Assembly (NCBI RefSeq): GCF_004135675.1
Contig: NZ_QHLX01000002.1
Coordinates: 248,001-312,000, forward strand
Origin: Marinitoga lauensis
GTDB lineage: Bacteria; Thermotogota; Thermotogae; Petrotogales; Petrotogaceae
Direction of reading: 5' to 3'
DNA: 64,000 nt
A program made the translations under genes and the position numbers. Each line of letters begins with the position of its first letter. Positions within the stretch are counted from its first letter, which is position 1. Positions 18,649 to 27,288 of this stretch are shown one piece after another. The notes under the pieces are model-generated. The model was not told the DNA's origin, searched no databases, and saw only the letters and a list, made by a program, of their open reading frames with translations.

Positions 18649-20187
18649 ATGAAAAAATTACCAATAGGGGTACAGGATTATAAAGAAATAATAACAGAAA
18701 ACTATATATATGTGGATAAAACAAAATACCTATATGATTTAATGACAAGTGGAAAGTTTTATTTTTTATCCCGCCCCAGGCGATTTGGAAAGAGCTTAAC
18801 AGTATCAACATTATATTATATATTCAAAGGTGAAAAAGAATTATTTAAGAATACTTATATATATGACAGATGGGAATTTAAAGAATATCCAATAATAAGA
18901 ATAAACTTATTGGATATAGCAACAGATAACGAAGAAAGGATGAAAAAAAGTCTAACAAAAATATTAAAATTAGAAGCAGAAAGAAATGGAGTAAATATTG
19001 AAGAAGAAGATTACAAATTTGCATTCAATGAATTAATAATAAAACTATCAAAAAAAGGAAAGGTAGTAATATTGGTAGATGAATATGAAAAACCGATACT
19101 TGATAATATAAATAGCAAAGAAAAAGCAGAAAGATATAGAGAAATACTAAGGGACTTCTATGTAAGTATCAAATCAAAAGACGAATATATAAAATTTGTA
19201 TTTTTAACTGGGATAACAGAATACACACTAAAAAGTGTGTATTCGGGTTTAAATAATTTAAATAGTATATCATTTGATAAAAATTATTCAAATTTTTTGG
19301 GTTTCACCCAAAAAGAATTAGAATTTTATTTCAAAGACCATATAAAAGAAACATCAGAAGAAATGGGAATAAGTGAAGAAGAATTATTAAAAGGATTAAA
19401 AGAGTATTATAATGGATTTTCATTTGATGGAGAACATTATGTATATAATCCATTCTCAATATTAAAATTCTTTGAAGAAAAGAAATTTCAAAATTACTGG
19501 TTTGAAAGTGGATCTCCATCATTCTTATACGAATACATAAAAAACAGAAAGATAACCTATGAGGATTTAGTAAAAGAAACAATAAGTGCAATGGATTTCT
19601 CAACAAGAGAAATAGAAGATGCAAATGCAAATATATTCTTTACACAGGCAGGATATTTAACCTTTAAAGGAATAAAAAAATTGGGATTAAAAGAAAAATA
19701 TATATTTGACTATCCAAACATAGAAGTAAAAAGCAGTTTCTCAAGATTAATATTGGAAGCAAATTATGGATTAAAAGGATTAGATGAAGCAGAAAACATA
19801 ATATATGAAAAAATATATGACAATGATATAGAAGGATTAATAGAAGAAATAAAAAAAGTAATAAGTGCAATACCATATAATCTACATCAAAAAGAAGAAA
19901 GATATTATCACTCATTAATATTTGCAATACTTGCAATAGCAGGACTAAATGTAAGAGCAGAAGAAATGACAAATCTTGGAAGAAGTGATGTGGTATTAGA
20001 ATTCGATGAAAGAGTATATATATTTGAAGCAAAATTAAACAAAAGTGCAGAAGAAGCACTAGCTCAGATAAAAGAAAAGAAATACTATGAAAAATACAAA
20101 GGAAAAGAGATATATCTTATAGGAATAAACATAAATTCTGAAAAAAGAAATATTGATGATTATATTATAGAAAAAACTTCAACCTGA
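18649..20187 (+). CDS. AAA-ATPase-like / PD-(D/E)XK nuclease-like protein
   Basis: The 512-residue protein has the N-terminal signature of the AAA-ATPase_like family (LPIGVQDYKEI, VDKTKYLYDL, Walker A RPRRFGKSL, Walker B VVILVDEYEKP) and a C-terminal PD-(D/E)XK-type domain (GRSDVVLEF then IFEAKL, near residues 445-465). These proteins are often multi-copy in anaerobes; mobile-element or defence roles have been suggested but function is unproven. Start at 18649 is chosen because AAAGGAG lies 9 bases before it. It lies between inverted copies B and C of the 205-bp repeat. Confidence 0.88.
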   Translation: MKKLPIGVQDYKEIITENYIYVDKTKYLYDLMTSGKFYFLSRPRRFGKSLTVSTLYYIFKGEKELFKNTYIYDRWEFKEYPIIRINLLDIATDNEERMKKSLTKILKLEAERNGVNIEEEDYKFAFNELIIKLSKKGKVVILVDEYEKPILDNINSKEKAERYREILRDFYVSIKSKDEYIKFVFLTGITEYTLKSVYSGLNNLNSISFDKNYSNFLGFTQKELEFYFKDHIKETSEEMGISEEELLKGLKEYYNGFSFDGEHYVYNPFSILKFFEEKKFQNYWFESGSPSFLYEYIKNRKITYEDLVKETISAMDFSTREIEDANANIFFTQAGYLTFKGIKKLGLKEKYIFDYPNIEVKSSFSRLILEANYGLKGLDEAENIIYEKIYDNDIEGLIEEIKKVISAIPYNLHQKEERYYHSLIFAILAIAGLNVRAEEMTNLGRSDVVLEFDERVYIFEAKLNKSAEEALAQIKEKKYYEKYKGKEIYLIGININSEKRNIDDYIIEKTST

Positions 20188-20228
20188 TATCTTTCGCTTT
20201 ATAGAAAAATATAATAATTTTAAAAATA

Positions 20229-20256
20229 ACAAATACCCGGTATTCCGGGTATTTGT
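20229..20256. terminator. Bidirectional-looking terminator hairpin
   Basis: A perfect 12-bp stem ACAAATACCCGG with TATT loop is followed by TTTTG, 40 bases after the AAA-ATPase gene and just before the transporter promoter. Confidence 0.9.
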
Positions 20257-20260
20257 TTTG

Positions 20261-20289
20261 TTGACATTGCATTAAAGTGGAATTAATAT
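20261..20289 (+). promoter_or_regulatory. Sigma-70-type promoter for the acetate transporter
   Basis: TTGACA at 20261-20266 is followed after 16-17 bases by TTAATA/TAATAT at 20283-20289, about 50 bases before the start codon. Only two features, so the -10 assignment is tentative. Confidence 0.6.
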
Positions 20290-20336
20290 ATTTCCTTTAA
20301 AATAGCGTGGAATATAAAATTTGAGGAGGTATTTTC

Positions 20337-20909
20337 ATGGAAATAAAAAATGTAAGCGTATCTGAAAAATTGGCAAATCCTGCTCCACTTGGTTTAATGG
20401 GATTTGGTATGACAACAGTTTTATTGAACTTACATAACGCTGGAATAATTAAGTTAAGTGTTATGATTATGGCAATGGGCATTTTTTATGGCGGGTTAGC
20501 TCAGGTTATTGCTGGAATTTTTGAAATGAAGAAAAACAATACATTTGGTGCAACAGCATTTACATCATATGGATTTTTTTGGTTAAGCTTAGTTGGTATA
20601 TGGACAATGCCAAAAATGGGATTAGGAGAACCAGCATCAACAAAAGCAGTTGCATTTTACCTTTTATTATGGGGAATATTTACATTATTTATGTACATTG
20701 GAACATTGAATGGAAATAAAGCAACTCAAACTGTGTTTGGAACTCTTACAATACTATTTTTCTTATTGGCAATTGGTGATTTTACAGGAAGTGCAGTAAT
20801 AAAAACAATTGCAGGATGGGAAGGAATATTCTGTGGGTCTTCTGCGATATATACAGCAATGGCGGAAGTGTTAAATGAGAAATTTGGTAAAACAGTATTA
20901 CCTTTATAA
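20337..20909 (+). CDS. satP: Acetate uptake transporter, GPR1/FUN34/SatP family
   Basis: The 190-residue membrane protein begins with the family signature NPAPLGLMGFGMTT and has six predicted membrane helices; GGLAQVIAGIFEM and a GWEGIFCGSSAIYTA segment near the C-terminus are also characteristic. The family carries acetate or succinate with protons. A GAGGAGG-like site (TGAGGAGGTATTTTC) precedes the ATG. It is a single-gene unit with its own promoter, and is followed by short palindromes. Confidence 0.93.
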   Translation: MEIKNVSVSEKLANPAPLGLMGFGMTTVLLNLHNAGIIKLSVMIMAMGIFYGGLAQVIAGIFEMKKNNTFGATAFTSYGFFWLSLVGIWTMPKMGLGEPASTKAVAFYLLLWGIFTLFMYIGTLNGNKATQTVFGTLTILFFLLAIGDFTGSAVIKTIAGWEGIFCGSSAIYTAMAEVLNEKFGKTVLPL

Positions 20910-21007
20910 CTTTCGCGGAAACGCTTCGCTACGCGAAGGGTTTATGAAAATGCTTTTATTATAAAATAAAAATTATTAAATTTTAAAGCTTCTGCTATGC
21001 AGAAATT
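20910..21007. repeat. Short GCGAAG- and CTGC-type palindromes after satP
   Basis: The stretch holds CTTTCGCG...CGCGAAGG at 20910-20940, beginning at the satP stop, and TTCTGC-TAT-GCAGAA near 20990-21004. The first could terminate satP transcription. Between them the sequence is AT-rich with nothing else recognisable. Confidence 0.65.
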
Positions 21008-21018
21008 CAGACTGTCGA

Positions 21019-21226
21019 CAAAATAAAATAAAATAAGAAAAAATAATATAAGCGAATCCTTGAAAATTCCCGAAAAAATGTGAATGGAGCCGGTCAATTT
21101 TGCATGGATGCAAAATTGAGCAAAACCGAACAAGGATGTGAGTTTGCGCGACCGGCGGGAATAAACATTTTTGAGGATTAAGAATTTTCACCGGATGAGC
21201 GAATATTATTTGATTATTTTATTTTG
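21019..21226 (-). repeat. Dispersed 205-bp palindromic intergenic element, copy C
   Basis: Reverse-oriented relative to copies A and B. Read on the minus strand it has the same ends, arms and inner hairpin. Its middle pair reads GCCGGT with ACCGGC, where copy B has ACCGGT with ACCGGT: the changes keep pairing. Outer similarity with copy B reaches CAGACTGTCGAC at 21008 and the complement of CAGTTTGTAGAC at 21244, giving imperfect terminal inverted repeats for a unit of about 237 bp. No target duplication is evident. Confidence 0.92.
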
Positions 21227-21244
21227 TACTTTGTCTACAAACTG

Positions 21245-21270
21245 ACTCTTCGCAAAGCGAAGAGTTTTTT
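21245..21270 (+). terminator. GCGAAG-type hairpin with T-run
   Basis: ACTCTTCGC-AAA-GCGAAGAGT is followed by TTTTT, a textbook intrinsic terminator shape built from the same palindrome family. No plus-strand gene lies just upstream except through copy C, so what it terminates is unclear. Confidence 0.75.
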
Positions 21271-21307
21271 GTTATTATAATTTGTTATTATAATTAGAGA
21301 AAAATCA

Positions 21308-21416
21308 AAAATCTTCAGTTATGCGGAAGCTTTGCTTCGCTTCGCGAAATGTTTATGGATAAAATTTATTATAATAATAAAAAAACCAAAACCTTTCCGC
21401 ATAGCGGAAAGGTTTT
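21308..21416. repeat. Two GCGAAG-type palindromes upstream of rtcB
   Basis: An irregular unit lies near 21308-21356, and a perfect 13-bp stem AAAACCTTTCCGC-ATA-GCGGAAAGGTTTT at 21388-21416 sits 28 bases before the rtcB start codon. The latter would be in the rtcB leader if transcription starts upstream of it. Confidence 0.8.
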
Positions 21417-21444
21417 GTGTTATAATAATTATGAGGTGGATTTT

Positions 21445-22822
21445 ATGAAAGTTATAAGAGAAACACCGTATATCTGGAGAATTGAAAAATTTGGAAATAT
21501 GAAAGTTGATGCAATTGTTTTTACCAATTCAAAAACAATATATAGTCAGGAATATTATGAAGCAATTCAGCAACTTATTAATGTAGCAACATTACCAGGC
21601 ATAGTAAAAGCAGCATATGCAATGCCAGATATTCATTGGGGATATGGTTTTCCAATTGGAGGAGTAGCTGCATTTAGCGCAGAAGATGGAATAATATCAC
21701 CAGGTGGAGTTGGTTTTGATATTAATTGTGGTGTAAGAGTTATGACTACACCATTATATTTTGATGATGTAAAAAAATATATAGATAAATTAATAAAAAG
21801 AATATTTAATGAAATACCTGTTGGTGTTGGTTCGAGAACAAATTTTAAATTTTCTGTAAAAGAAATGAAGAATATTATAGAAAATGGCGCATATTGGGCG
21901 ATTAATAATAACTATGGAATATCAGAGGATTTGAATAATATTGAAGATAGAGGTAAAATTAAATACACAGATTTCAATACTATTTCTAAAGAAGCTATAA
22001 AAAGAGGTTCAAATGAATTAGGGACATTGGGTTCAGGTAATCATTTTATTGAAATACAGAAAATAGGAAAAATATATAATTCAGAAATAGCGAGTCAATG
22101 GGGATTGTTTGAAAATCAAATAGTTTATACAATACATTCTGGTTCAAGGGATTTGGTCATCAGATTGCTACAGATTATATTAAAATATTTAGAGACAATC
22201 TAAAAGAATGGAATAAAAAAATTCCAGATAAGCAATTAATAAATGCGCCGTTTAATAGCCAATATGGACAGAATTACTTTTATGCAATGAATGGAGCTGC
22301 AAATTTTGCTTTTGCCAATAGACAAATAATGGGACATAAAGTCAGAAAAATATTTAAAGAACATTTTAATGTTGATGTGAATTTATTATACGATATAACT
22401 CATAATATAGCAAAATTAGAAGAACATATAATCAATGGAAAAAGTAAAAAGTTGATAGTTCATAGAAAAGGTGCAACAAGAGCTTTTAAAAATCAACCAG
22501 TACTTATTCCAGGAGATATGGGGACATCCTCTTATATTCTTATAGGAACAGAAAAGTCGGAATCTCTTGCTTTTGGGTCTTCTGCTCATGGTGCAGGAAG
22601 AGTATTAGGACGAAGACAGGCGAAAAAACGATTAAATTCAAAAGATATATTAGCAGAATTAAAAAGCAAAAATATAAGTATAATAGCAAAATCAAAAGGA
22701 ACTATTGTTGAAGAAGCCCCGGCGTTTATAAGGATATAGATGCTGTAATTGAAATTATAGAAAAAGTTGGTATTTCCAAAAAAATAGCAAAATTAGTACC
22801 AATAGGTGTTGTAAAGGGTTAA
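21445..22822 (+). CDS. rtcB: RNA ligase RtcB (two frameshifts)
   Basis: Start at 21445 has GAGGTGG eight bases upstream. The repaired protein of about 459 residues shows RtcB motifs: MPDIHWGYGFPIGG, the metal cysteine in DINCGVR, LGSGNHFIEI, HSGSRGFGH, HRKGATRAF, PGDMGTSSY and the guanylated histidine in SSAHGAGRVLGR. RtcB joins 2',3'-cyclic phosphate or 3'-phosphate RNA ends to 5'-OH ends with GTP and manganese, in RNA repair. A missing G near 22150 and a missing C near 22718 cause the breaks. No rtcA or archease is adjacent. Confidence 0.93.
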
Positions 22823-22916
22823 TGAAAATTAAAACGTATATTCAAGTTAAATCTTTAAAATCGTAAAGTTTTATTTCTATAATTTAATTGTAAGAAATAA
22901 ACGACGGGGTAATAAT

Positions 22917-23803
22917 ATGTTTGCAAAATATGAATGTATAGAATGTATAATAGGGCAGATAAAAGATATTATAAATAAAGACTTTAAAGGGTATGATGAA
23001 AAGCAAAAATTTGAAATCATGAAAAATGTATCCCTGGAAATGCTTAAATACTCAACATATGGAAAAAAACCAATTGAAATGGCAAGAATAATTTATGAAA
23101 GACTTGGCGAATATACCGGTACAACAGACTATTTTAAAGAAGAAAAAAAGCAATCTAATGAAACATTTTTAGATGTATTTGATGAAATGTATACATTCTT
23201 AAAAGAGTCAGATAATCCTTTAAAAAATGCAGCAAAACTTTCAGCTTTAGGTAATGTTATTGATTATGGAGTAAAAAATTCCTTTGGTGAATTAGAATGG
23301 GAATTGGAAAATATTTTGAAAAATAAAGATTTTGCACTTGATGATTTCGATGCTTTTGTTGAAACACTGGAAAATTCAAAAATACTGCTATATATACACG
23401 ATAATGCTGGAGAAGTAGTACTGGACAAATTATTTATAAAACTTATAAAAGAAAAATATCCAGAATTACACGTGATTTCAGCGGTAAGAGGAGAACCTGT
23501 AATAAACGATGTTACATTAGAAGATGCAAAAGAGATAGGGCTTGACGAAGTTTCATCAGAAATAATATCGTCAGGTAGTAAAATACCAGGAACATTATTA
23601 AGTGATGTAAATCAGGAATTTATGATTGCCTATAAACAGGCAGATATGATAATTTCAAAAGGTCAGGGAATTTTGAAGGTCTTAGTGGAGAAAATGAAAA
23701 TATTTACTTTGTTTTAATGGCGAAATGTCCAGTTGTTTCAAGGGAATTAGGAGTTAATGTTGGAGATTTAGTATTTTCAAGAAAAAGTTTATTTGTAAAA
23801 TAA
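22917..23803 (+). CDS. DUF89/ARMT1-type damage-control phosphatase (one frameshift)
   Basis: The repaired protein of about 295 residues has an N-terminal CIECIIGQ motif, a helical region, and the metal-site motifs YIHDNAGEVVLD near residue 160, DVTLEDAKEIGL and KGQGNFEGL. DUF89 proteins are metal-dependent phosphatases proposed to clear damaged or excess phosphometabolites. A single missing G in GGG near 23672 produces an early stop; the restored tail (VLMAKCPVVSRELGV) fits the family. GGGGT lies before the ATG. Confidence 0.87.
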
Positions 23804-23841
23804 GCAAAAATCCATAATCTTATTTTTTAAGGGGTAAGAAG

Positions 23842-25391
23842 ATGAAAAAGTTATTAGTTATTTTGTTGGCAGTTTTAACAGTTGCTGCATTTGCAGCTCC
23901 TACTCATCTTGTCATTTTTCATGTGAATGACACACATGGTCATGTATGGCCATATAGTGAGTATCATAATCCTGATATTGGGGATTTGCAAGAATCGCAA
24001 CATTGGTAAATAAAGAAAGAGAAGTAAATCCTAATGTATTGTTCTTACATGCTGGTGATGCTAATACAGGAGTTCCAGAATCAGACCAGCTTGATGCAAT
24101 TCCTGATTTTGTAGCATTACATTATATGGGTGTAGATGCAATGGCATTGGGTAATCACGAATTTGATAATCCACTTGAAACAACATTCATGCAACAAAGA
24201 TATGCAGGATTTCCATTCTTATCAGCAAATTTTGTAACAAAGGATGGAAGACAATTATTTAAACCTTATATTATCAAAAATGTTGGTGGCGTTAAAGTTG
24301 CTATACTTGGTGTAACCACAGAACAAACACAGATTTTGGAACCGCTTCACTTAAATGGTGGTAAATTCTTAAATGTAGAAGAAACAGTAAAAAAATACTT
24401 ACCAGAATTAAAGAAAAAAGCAGACATAGTAGTAGTTCTTGGACACTTGGGTTATGATGGAAAATATCAACCTTTAGGTGTTAAATACACAACATCAGAT
24501 CAATTGGCAAAAGATGTAAAGGGAATTGATGTAATTGTTGATGGACATTCACATACATTAATGGATAAAGCTGCATATATAAACAAAACAATAGTTGTTC
24601 AAGCAGGCGAATGGGGAAAATATTTAGGAAGATTAGATTTATGGGTAGAAAATGGAAAAATCGTAGATTATGAATGGGCTGCTATTCCAATTAATATGAA
24701 GAAATACTTAGGTAAAGATGCAAATGGAAAAGCACAATATGAATATGTAACAGAACCAATTCCAGAAGATCCATTTATTAAAATGATAGCTGATTACTAT
24801 TATTCATTAGGCGCAGAAGAATTAAATAAAGTTATTGGAGAAACAAAGATATTATTGGACGGTGAAAGAACACATGTTAGAGGTGGAGAAACAAATCTTG
24901 GTCATTTAATTACAGATGCATTAATCTGGAAAACAGGAGCAGATATTGCATTACAAAATGGTGGTGGAATTAGAGCTTCAATACAACCAGGAAAAATCAC
25001 ATATAGAGATATATTAACAGTATTACCATTTGGAAACACAGTATATATCGAAGAATTAACAGGTAAAGATATAATGGATATATTAAATTATGCAGTTAAG
25101 ATTCCATCTGGTAAAGGTGCATGGTTACACGTTGCAGGATTAACATATAAAGTAAAGGATGGAAAACCAGTAGACGTTATGGTAAATGGTAAACCATTGG
25201 ATATGAATAAACTATATAAAGTTGCTGCAAATAACTACATGGCAGGTGGCGGAGACGGTTACTCCATGTTAAAAGGTAAAAAAGGATATGACACAGGATT
25301 TGTATTAGCAGATGTTGTAAAAGAATACATTCAAAAATTAGGAACAATTGAAAATTATGACAATACTCCAAGAATAGTTATGGAAAAATAA
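23842..25391 (+). CDS. Exported 5'-nucleotidase / UDP-sugar hydrolase family (one frameshift)
   Basis: A signal peptide ([18 protein letters not shown]) is followed by the metallophosphatase motifs [24 protein letters not shown] and VDGHSHT, then the C-terminal 5'-nucleotidase domain with NGGGIRASI and [10 protein letters not shown]. It is likely secreted and releases phosphate and nucleosides from nucleotides. The protein is about 516 residues after restoring one G in the GGGG run near 23980; without it the first 50 codons are out of frame. A strong terminator follows. Confidence 0.93.
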
Positions 25392-25401
25392 TAATATAAA
25401 A

Positions 25402-25430
25402 AACCCCCTTCCGTTTTTCCGGAAGGGGTT
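25402..25430 (+). terminator. Intrinsic terminator after the 5'-nucleotidase gene
   Basis: AACCCCCTTCCG pairs with CGGAAGGGGTT; one arm is one G short of a perfect match, again consistent with homopolymer under-calling. Confidence 0.85.
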
Positions 25431-25471
25431 ATTATTATTATTATTATTTTAACTATATTAAAACAATAAAC

Positions 25472-25549
25472 ATTTTGCGAAGCGAAATATTTTTTTATTG
25501 GAAATATGAAACCGTAATAATAAAAGTGTAGGTTCGTAATAATAAAAGT
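25472..25549. repeat. GCGAAG palindrome and a 22-bp-period tandem repeat upstream of csp1
   Basis: ATTTTGC-GAA-GCGAAAT lies at 25472-25488. The 15-mer CGTAATAATAAAAGT then occurs twice, at 25513 and 25535, just before a possible -10 (TATACT, 25551-25556). The repeated 15-mer could be a duplicated promoter or regulator site. Confidence 0.6.
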
Positions 25550-25570
25550 ATATACTATAGAAGAAATCAC

Positions 25571-25593
25571 ACGTAGTTACAAAGGGTAACACG
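25571..25593 (+). promoter_or_regulatory. Conserved stem-loop in the csp1 5' leader
   Basis: CGT-a-GTTAC, loop AAAGG, GTAAC-ACG forms a bulged hairpin 20 bases before the start codon. The same structure, with changed bases, precedes csp2. The following CATGGAGGAAAAGT including the ribosome binding site is identical in both leaders. Confidence 0.7.
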
Positions 25594-25612
25594 CGAAACA
25601 TGGAGGAAAAGT

Positions 25613-25810
25613 ATGAGAGGAAAAGTAAAATGGTTTGACGCAAAAAAAGGTTATGGATTCATTTCAGGTGAAGATGGAAACGATGTATTCGTACATTTCA
25701 CAGCATTAAGCATGGACGGATTCAAAACATTAGAAGAAGGTCAAGAAGTAGAATACGACATTCAAGAAAACAACAAAGGTTTACAAGCAGTTAATGTAAC
25801 TACTCTCTAA
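25613..25810 (+). CDS. csp: Cold shock domain protein, copy 1
   Basis: The 65-residue single OB-fold protein contains RNP1 (KGYGFISGE) and RNP2 (VFVHFTAL), the nucleic-acid binding motifs of CspA-type RNA chaperones. It is nearly identical to the copy at 25986, differing at five or six residues (ALS/AIA, NNK/NEK, TTL/RAI). AGGAGG-like GGAGGAAAAG precedes the ATG. It has its own leader hairpin and terminator, so the two copies are separate transcription units from a recent local duplication. Confidence 0.95.
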   Translation: MRGKVKWFDAKKGYGFISGEDGNDVFVHFTALSMDGFKTLEEGQEVEYDIQENNKGLQAVNVTTL

Positions 25811-25821
25811 TAAAACCAATC

Positions 25822-25842
25822 AAGCCCGGAAAGGGCTTTTTA
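25822..25842 (+). terminator. Terminator after csp1
   Basis: AAGCCC-GGAAA-GGGCTT followed by TTTATTTT. The csp2 terminator has the same stem. Confidence 0.85.
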
Positions 25843-25880
25843 TTTTATATATCGGATGGAAAGGCTTAAACTTTTCCTGG

Positions 25881-25909
25881 TTGACTTTTACAGAAAAAAG
25901 GTATATAAT
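25881..25909 (+). promoter_or_regulatory. Sigma-70 promoter of csp2
   Basis: TTGACT at 25881-25886, a 17-base spacer and TATAAT at 25904-25909. This predicts a start near 25916 and a leader of about 70 bases. Confidence 0.85.
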
Positions 25910-25941
25910 TAATATGTTCCCTTAAGGGAAAAGAATCACAT

Positions 25942-25965
25942 CCGTAGTTGCAATGGGTAACACGG
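25942..25965 (+). promoter_or_regulatory. Conserved stem-loop in the csp2 5' leader
   Basis: CCGT-a-GTTGC, loop AATGG, GTAAC-ACGG. Compared with csp1, a C-G pair is added at the base and A-T becomes G-T inside the stem, so structure is kept while sequence changes. Confidence 0.72.
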
Positions 25966-25985
25966 TAGAAACATGGAGGAAAAGT

Positions 25986-26183
25986 ATGAGAGGAAAAGTA
26001 AAATGGTTTGACGCAAAAAAAGGTTATGGATTCATTTCAGGTGAAGATGGAAACGACGTTTTCGTTCATTTCACAGCAATTGCTATGGACGGATTTAAAA
26101 CATTAGAAGAAGGTCAAGAAGTAGAATACGACATTCAAGAAAACGAAAAAGGCTTACAAGCTGTTAATGTAAGAGCTATCTAA
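25986..26183 (+). CDS. csp: Cold shock domain protein, copy 2
   Basis: This 65-residue OB-fold protein has the same RNP1 (KGYGFISGE) and RNP2 (VFVHFTAI) motifs as the gene at 25613. A longer frame from 25953 exists but begins inside the leader hairpin; the start at 25986 follows the shared GGAGGAAAAGT and equals copy 1. It has a near-consensus promoter 75 bases upstream, and a terminator that it shares tail-to-tail with the racemase gene. Cold induction through the leader is plausible from the family but not shown by sequence. Confidence 0.95.
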   Translation: MRGKVKWFDAKKGYGFISGEDGNDVFVHFTAIAMDGFKTLEEGQEVEYDIQENEKGLQAVNVRAI

Positions 26184-26197
26184 CAAAATAAACCAAT

Positions 26198-26219
26198 AAG
26201 CCCGAAAAGGGCTTTTTTA
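26198..26219. terminator. Terminator between csp2 and the racemase gene
   Basis: AAGCCC-GAAAA-GGGCTT followed by TTTTTATTT. It reaches the stop codon of the convergent racemase gene. Confidence 0.85.
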
Positions 26220-27284
26220 TTTCTCAATAACTTTTTCAACATATTTACTGGTAATGGCTTTTAATAAACAACCATAACTCATCCTGAATTTAATTGTATC
26301 TCCAAGCTTATAATCATGGTCTGAGTCAGTTAAATCGACTATAGTATGGTCACTGCTGGAATGTAAAACCTCAATCTTTTCATCAAGAGGTATCAATCCA
26401 TCAGGTGAAATATCCTGTTCTCCTATAGCAAGAATAGCTTTTAATCTTTTACCTTTATCTTCAAATACGGGTTTTCTTCCAAAAGCATCAAAACCTATTT
26501 CTCCAACAGGTACTGATGGTTTTTCTTTTAATTCTATGATTTGTGCTTCTAAAATAACAGTATCCTGTCTATTTCCAGGAACATTTCTATTGTTGGTAAC
26601 ATCAGTTCCACAGATAATAGATTCACCAAGTCTAAAGTGATTAATTCCATCCGGTAAAGTTCCATTTTCTATTAATGGTAAAGCAGCAGAATTTCCACCT
26701 GAAATAATATCCAATTTTCTGTTTAAAACTTCTTCTATCTCATTTTTTATTTCAAGCAATATATTCATATTATCAATAGAAGGTAATACACCACCAAAGC
26801 ATCCAAGATTTGTTCCTATTCCTTTTAAACATATATTGCTATATTTTTGAACCTGAAGAATTTCTTCCACAGCATTTTCATACCATACACCTTCTCTTAA
26901 ATCACCAACATCAATCATATATATAATATCCTGAACCTTATTCTTTTCTTTCGCTATATCATTTAACCATTCTACGGTTTTTAATTCAGAAACAAGAGTA
27001 ATATCTACATAATCCACTACTAATTCGAGTTCTGATTTCATAGGTATTCTTAAGAGCATAAATTCTGCATTAATTCCATTTTCTTTCATATAAATAATGT
27101 TTTGAATTCTTGAATCGCCTAAAGATTTAATCCCTGCATCAACCATCGCTTTTGCAACATCAAGATGAGCAGAAACAACCTTTGTAACACCGGTAACCAT
27201 AATTCCATGGTTGTCACAAAGATTTTTAATGTTTTTAGCGTTATGTTTTATTCTTTCAGGATAGATATGAAGAACCGGATACAC
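26217..27284 (-). CDS. Alanine/ornithine racemase family PLP enzyme
   Basis: The 355-residue protein has the alanine-racemase-like barrel with the PLP lysine in VTKVV near residue 33, the GTNLGCFGG motif near 165 and SGGNSAALP near 198, then a C-terminal beta domain (HSSSDHTIVD, GDTIKFRMSYG). This pattern fits the Orr-type amino-acid racemases (ornithine, lysine or alanine). In Thermotogota such enzymes may supply D-lysine or D-alanine for the cell wall; substrate cannot be told here. Its gene is 4 bases from the transporter gene and probably co-transcribed. Confidence 0.88.
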   Translation of the reverse strand: MYPVLHIYPERIKHNAKNIKNLCDNHGIMVTGVTKVVSAHLDVAKAMVDAGIKSLGDSRIQNIIYMKENGINAEFMLLRIPMKSELELVVDYVDITLVSELKTVEWLNDIAKEKNKVQDIIYMIDVGDLREGVWYENAVEEILQVQKYSNICLKGIGTNLGCFGGVLPSIDNMNILLEIKNEIEEVLNRKLDIISGGNSAALPLIENGTLPDGINHFRLGESIICGTDVTNNRNVPGNRQDTVILEAQIIELKEKPSVPVGEIGFDAFGRKPVFEDKGKRLKAILAIGEQDISPDGLIPLDEKIEVLHSSSDHTIVDLTDSDHDYKLGDTIKFRMSYGCLLKAITSKYVEKVIEK

Positions 27285-27288
27285 GTTT

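Noticed and set aside
19331..20059. Two leucine/histidine-rich minus-strand frames opposite the AAA-ATPase gene
   Set aside because: They are the antisense shadow of an AT-rich, glutamate/lysine-rich gene; composition is not protein-like.
20942..21191. Overlapping minus-strand frames in repeat copy C
   Set aside because: Same frames as in copy B, produced by the repeat; no start signals and no family-like protein pattern.
21349..21444. Upstream extension of rtcB starting at 21349
   Set aside because: It reads through a perfect 13-bp hairpin; the start at 21445 has a strong ribosome binding site and the conserved N-terminus.
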